Assembly: GCA_038230215.1 (NCBI GenBank)
Contig: JBBRNR010000001.1
Coordinates: forward strand, 310,001 to 374,000
Direction: 5' to 3'
DNA: 64,000 nt
Source of the DNA: DASVRZ01 sp038230215
GTDB lineage: Bacteria > Verrucomicrobiota > Verrucomicrobiia > Chthoniobacterales > DASVRZ01
Position numbers and translations under genes: made by a program. Numbering within the stretch: position 1 is the stretch's first letter; every line of letters begins with the position of its first letter. This document shows, one piece after another, positions 62,207 through 64,000 of this stretch. The notes below the pieces were generated by a model. It was not told where the DNA came from, made no database searches, and saw nothing but the letters and a program-made list of their open reading frames with translations.

Positions 62207-63478
62207 ATGACTCTTGAAGAAGAAATCCACAGCCTTGGTCAGCGCGCCAAAGCCGCTTCGCGCATTCTCGCCCAAGCCACCACTGAGCAGAAAAACTCCG
62301 CCCTGCTCGCCATGGCCCATGCCGTCCTCGCCCAGACCGACGCCATTCTCGCGGCCAATGCCACCGATCTTTCCCATGCGAGTGCCAATGGACTCTCCGC
62401 TGCCATGCTCGACCGGCTCCGGCTCGACCACGGGCGCATTGCGAAAATGGCCGAGGGCATTCGCAGCGTCGCCGGCCTCTCCGACCCCACAGGTGCGCTC
62501 ATTTCCGAATGGGAACGCCCCAACGGCATCCGCATCAGCAAAGTCCGCGTGCCCATCGGGGTCATCGGCATCATTTACGAATCGCGCCCCAACGTCACGA
62601 GCGACGCCGCCATTCTCTGTTTGAAAACCGGCAACGCCACCCTGCTGCGCGGCGGTTCCGAAGCCATCCACTCGAACCTCGCCATCGCCACCGCTCTCCA
62701 GACCGGATTGAAACAGAGCGGACTTCCAGCCGACTCTATTTTGCTTGTGCCCAAGACCGACCGCGACGGCGTCCGCATCATGGCGCAGATGAACCAATAT
62801 CTCGACGTCATCATTCCCCGTGGCGGCAAAGGCCTCATCGAGGCCGTCGTGCAACATGCCCGTATGCCCGTCATCAAACACTATGACGGCATCTGCCACG
62901 TTTACGTCGATGCCAACGTCAACCACATCATGGCCAGCGAGATCATCATCAACGGCAAATGCCAGCGCCCCGGCGTCTGCAACGCCGTCGAGACCATCCT
63001 CATCCACAGCGCGGCGGCCTCCGTTTTCCTCCCCATCATCGCTCGTGAACTGGCCCTCCATAACGTCGAAGTCCGCGCCGACGAGCGGAGTTACAGCCAT
63101 TTCGAGAAAATAAACTACCCCACCCTGCGCCCGGCCACCGAGCAGGATTTCCGCACCGAACACCTCGACCTCATCCTCAACGTCCGCATTGTGGATAATC
63201 TGGAAGCCGCCATCGAGCACATCGAGAATTACGGCTCGCACCATAGCGATAGCATCGTCACCAACAACGAGGCGCGCGCCGAAAAATTTCTCAACGAAGT
63301 GGATAGCGCGACCGTTTTTTGGAACGCCAGCACGCGTTTCAACGACGGCGGCGAATTTGGTTTCGGAGCCGAGATCGGCATCAGCACCGACAAACTCCAC
63401 GCCCGCGGTCCGATGGGCTTGGAAGAACTCACCACCTACAAATACCAGATCCGGGGCACCGGCCAGGTCAGGAGCTAA
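62207..63478 (+). CDS. proA: Gamma-glutamyl phosphate reductase
   Basis: Second step of proline synthesis, NADPH-dependent. 423 residues of aldehyde-dehydrogenase fold: VPIGVIGIIYESRPNVTSDA, LLRGGSEA, VIIPRGGKGLIE, and the active-site Cys in KCQRPGVCNAVET. C-terminal HHSDSIVTNN and ARGPMGLEELTTYKY are typical. It follows proB across a 126-bp inverted repeat. Confidence 0.97.
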   Translation: MTLEEEIHSLGQRAKAASRILAQATTEQKNSALLAMAHAVLAQTDAILAANATDLSHASANGLSAAMLDRLRLDHGRIAKMAEGIRSVAGLSDPTGALISEWERPNGIRISKVRVPIGVIGIIYESRPNVTSDAAILCLKTGNATLLRGGSEAIHSNLAIATALQTGLKQSGLPADSILLVPKTDRDGVRIMAQMNQYLDVIIPRGGKGLIEAVVQHARMPVIKHYDGICHVYVDANVNHIMASEIIINGKCQRPGVCNAVETILIHSAAASVFLPIIARELALHNVEVRADERSYSHFEKINYPTLRPATEQDFRTEHLDLILNVRIVDNLEAAIEHIENYGSHHSDSIVTNNEARAEKFLNEVDSATVFWNASTRFNDGGEFGFGAEIGISTDKLHARGPMGLEELTTYKYQIRGTGQVRS

Positions 63479-63522
63479 ACATATTGTTGAAGCATGGCTT
63501 GGCATTTGCTAAATCATCACGC

Positions 63523-64000
63523 ATGTCCGCTTCAAAAATTTGCTCCGCGATCCTTGGCATCTTGCTCGCCGGCAACGTCCTCGCCTTGGAAGACGTCACC
63601 ACCATCACCACGTCACTCACCACCGGCGTAGCCTCCACGAGCGATGGCGACGTGTTTGATAATTCCATTCGCGCGGCCACCGGAGTTTCCACCGCCACCG
63701 CGGATTACCTCGTCACCTCGCTGGTAAACAACGTTTTTGTCCAGCGCAACGCTACTAACGCCAACCAATCCTCCGTCTGGTATGCGACTAATGGCTCTGA
63801 GCTTACGGGGGTGAACCAGACGGCCTACGACCAGCTTCTACTCAGTAACAACATCTACGAGGGAACAGATAACACCTTTGCCAACGGCACCACCGCCACC
63901 ACAGGCAACATCGAGCGCCTCGACTTTACCTTCAACACGGCCCGCATCGCCGATGGCGGCTTGCGTTTTGGAGTCTTCGACCGCGGGGCCGTGGGTGTGC
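63523..64000 (+). CDS. Start of an exported protein (partial, runs off the window)
   Basis: ATG 63523 opens a frame that stays open to the right edge (159 codons). A signal peptide (MSASKICSAILGILLAGNVLA) is followed by Thr/Ser/Asn-rich sequence without cysteines, as in the secreted, often autotransporter- or PEP-CTERM-type proteins of this phylum. The C-terminus, which would decide between these, is outside the window. Confidence 0.65.
   Translation, partial: MSASKICSAILGILLAGNVLALEDVTTITTSLTTGVASTSDGDVFDNSIRAATGVSTATADYLVTSLVNNVFVQRNATNANQSSVWYATNGSELTGVNQTAYDQLLLSNNIYEGTDNTFANGTTATTGNIERLDFTFNTARIADGGLRFGVFDRGAVGV

Noticed and set aside
61784..63505. A 573-codon minus-strand frame opposite proA
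   Set aside because: It runs through the CACAGAGAG repeat and opposite an intact proA; no protein family is visible.

Overview
The window looks like a chromosomal segment of a Gram-negative bacterium of the Verrucomicrobiota. This is inferred from gene content, not from a marker gene: LL-diaminopimelate aminotransferase (DapL), a lipid A kinase (LpxK), a eukaryote-like UDP-sugar pyrophosphorylase, an MglA/Roadblock set joined to a pilus ATPase, very large exported proteins with 'NLGQLK' motifs, and many short dispersed palindromes. Coding density is high, genes lie on both strands in short operons, and I see no rRNA, tRNA, CRISPR array, prophage or replication origin.

Layout. 1-4.6 kb: the tail of an unknown gene, a cluster of small hairpins, an MFS transporter, an SDR, GDP-mannose dehydratase and RNase PH. 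4.7-12.8 kb is the accessory part: a 12 x 21-bp array, a tail-fibre-like exported protein, a 1566-residue exported protein ending in a TNT-like (NAD glycohydrolase) toxin domain, a tiny zinc-ribbon gene overlapping its stop codon (candidate immunity), and a decayed duplicate of the toxin's pre-toxin module. 12.9-18.3 kb: thrB-lpxK-comEC converging on ruvC-lipB. 18.4-24.1 kb: one operon of TPR/MshEN protein, PilB-type ATPase, long Roadblock protein, MglA-like GTPase and small Roadblock protein. 24.2-36.9 kb: membrane glycosyltransferase, Nudix, EVE, tmk-holB, bioB, dapL, a GH31 glycosidase with an inserted PA14 domain, and a PHP phosphoesterase. 36.9-45.4 kb: CHASE2 adenylate cyclase, a second 12 x 21-bp array, HtrA, and recJ-recG, where recG carries an in-frame REP-associated (HUH/Y1) transposase between its helicase motifs. 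45.4-64 kb: UDP-sugar pyrophosphorylase, Mesh1-like HD hydrolase, ilvH-ilvC, an outer-membrane barrel with a FecR-domain surface protein, a second HtrA with an altered catalytic Asp position, KamA, a HAD-FolB fusion next to DciA and a ferredoxin, an RluE-type pseudouridine synthase, a helical-repeat exported protein, proB-proA, and the start of another exported protein.

Most genes are ordinary housekeeping. The most unusual signals are (1) the transposase domain living inside RecG, with REP-like ends and two related REP-like sites elsewhere; (2) the TNT-toxin/zinc-ribbon pair with an orphan module; (3) the HAD-FolB fusion, which suggests a candidate for the poorly assigned dihydroneopterin phosphate phosphatase step; and (4) two unrelated-sequence arrays that both consist of twelve 21-bp units, together with inverted runs of 7-bp repeats at three other sites.
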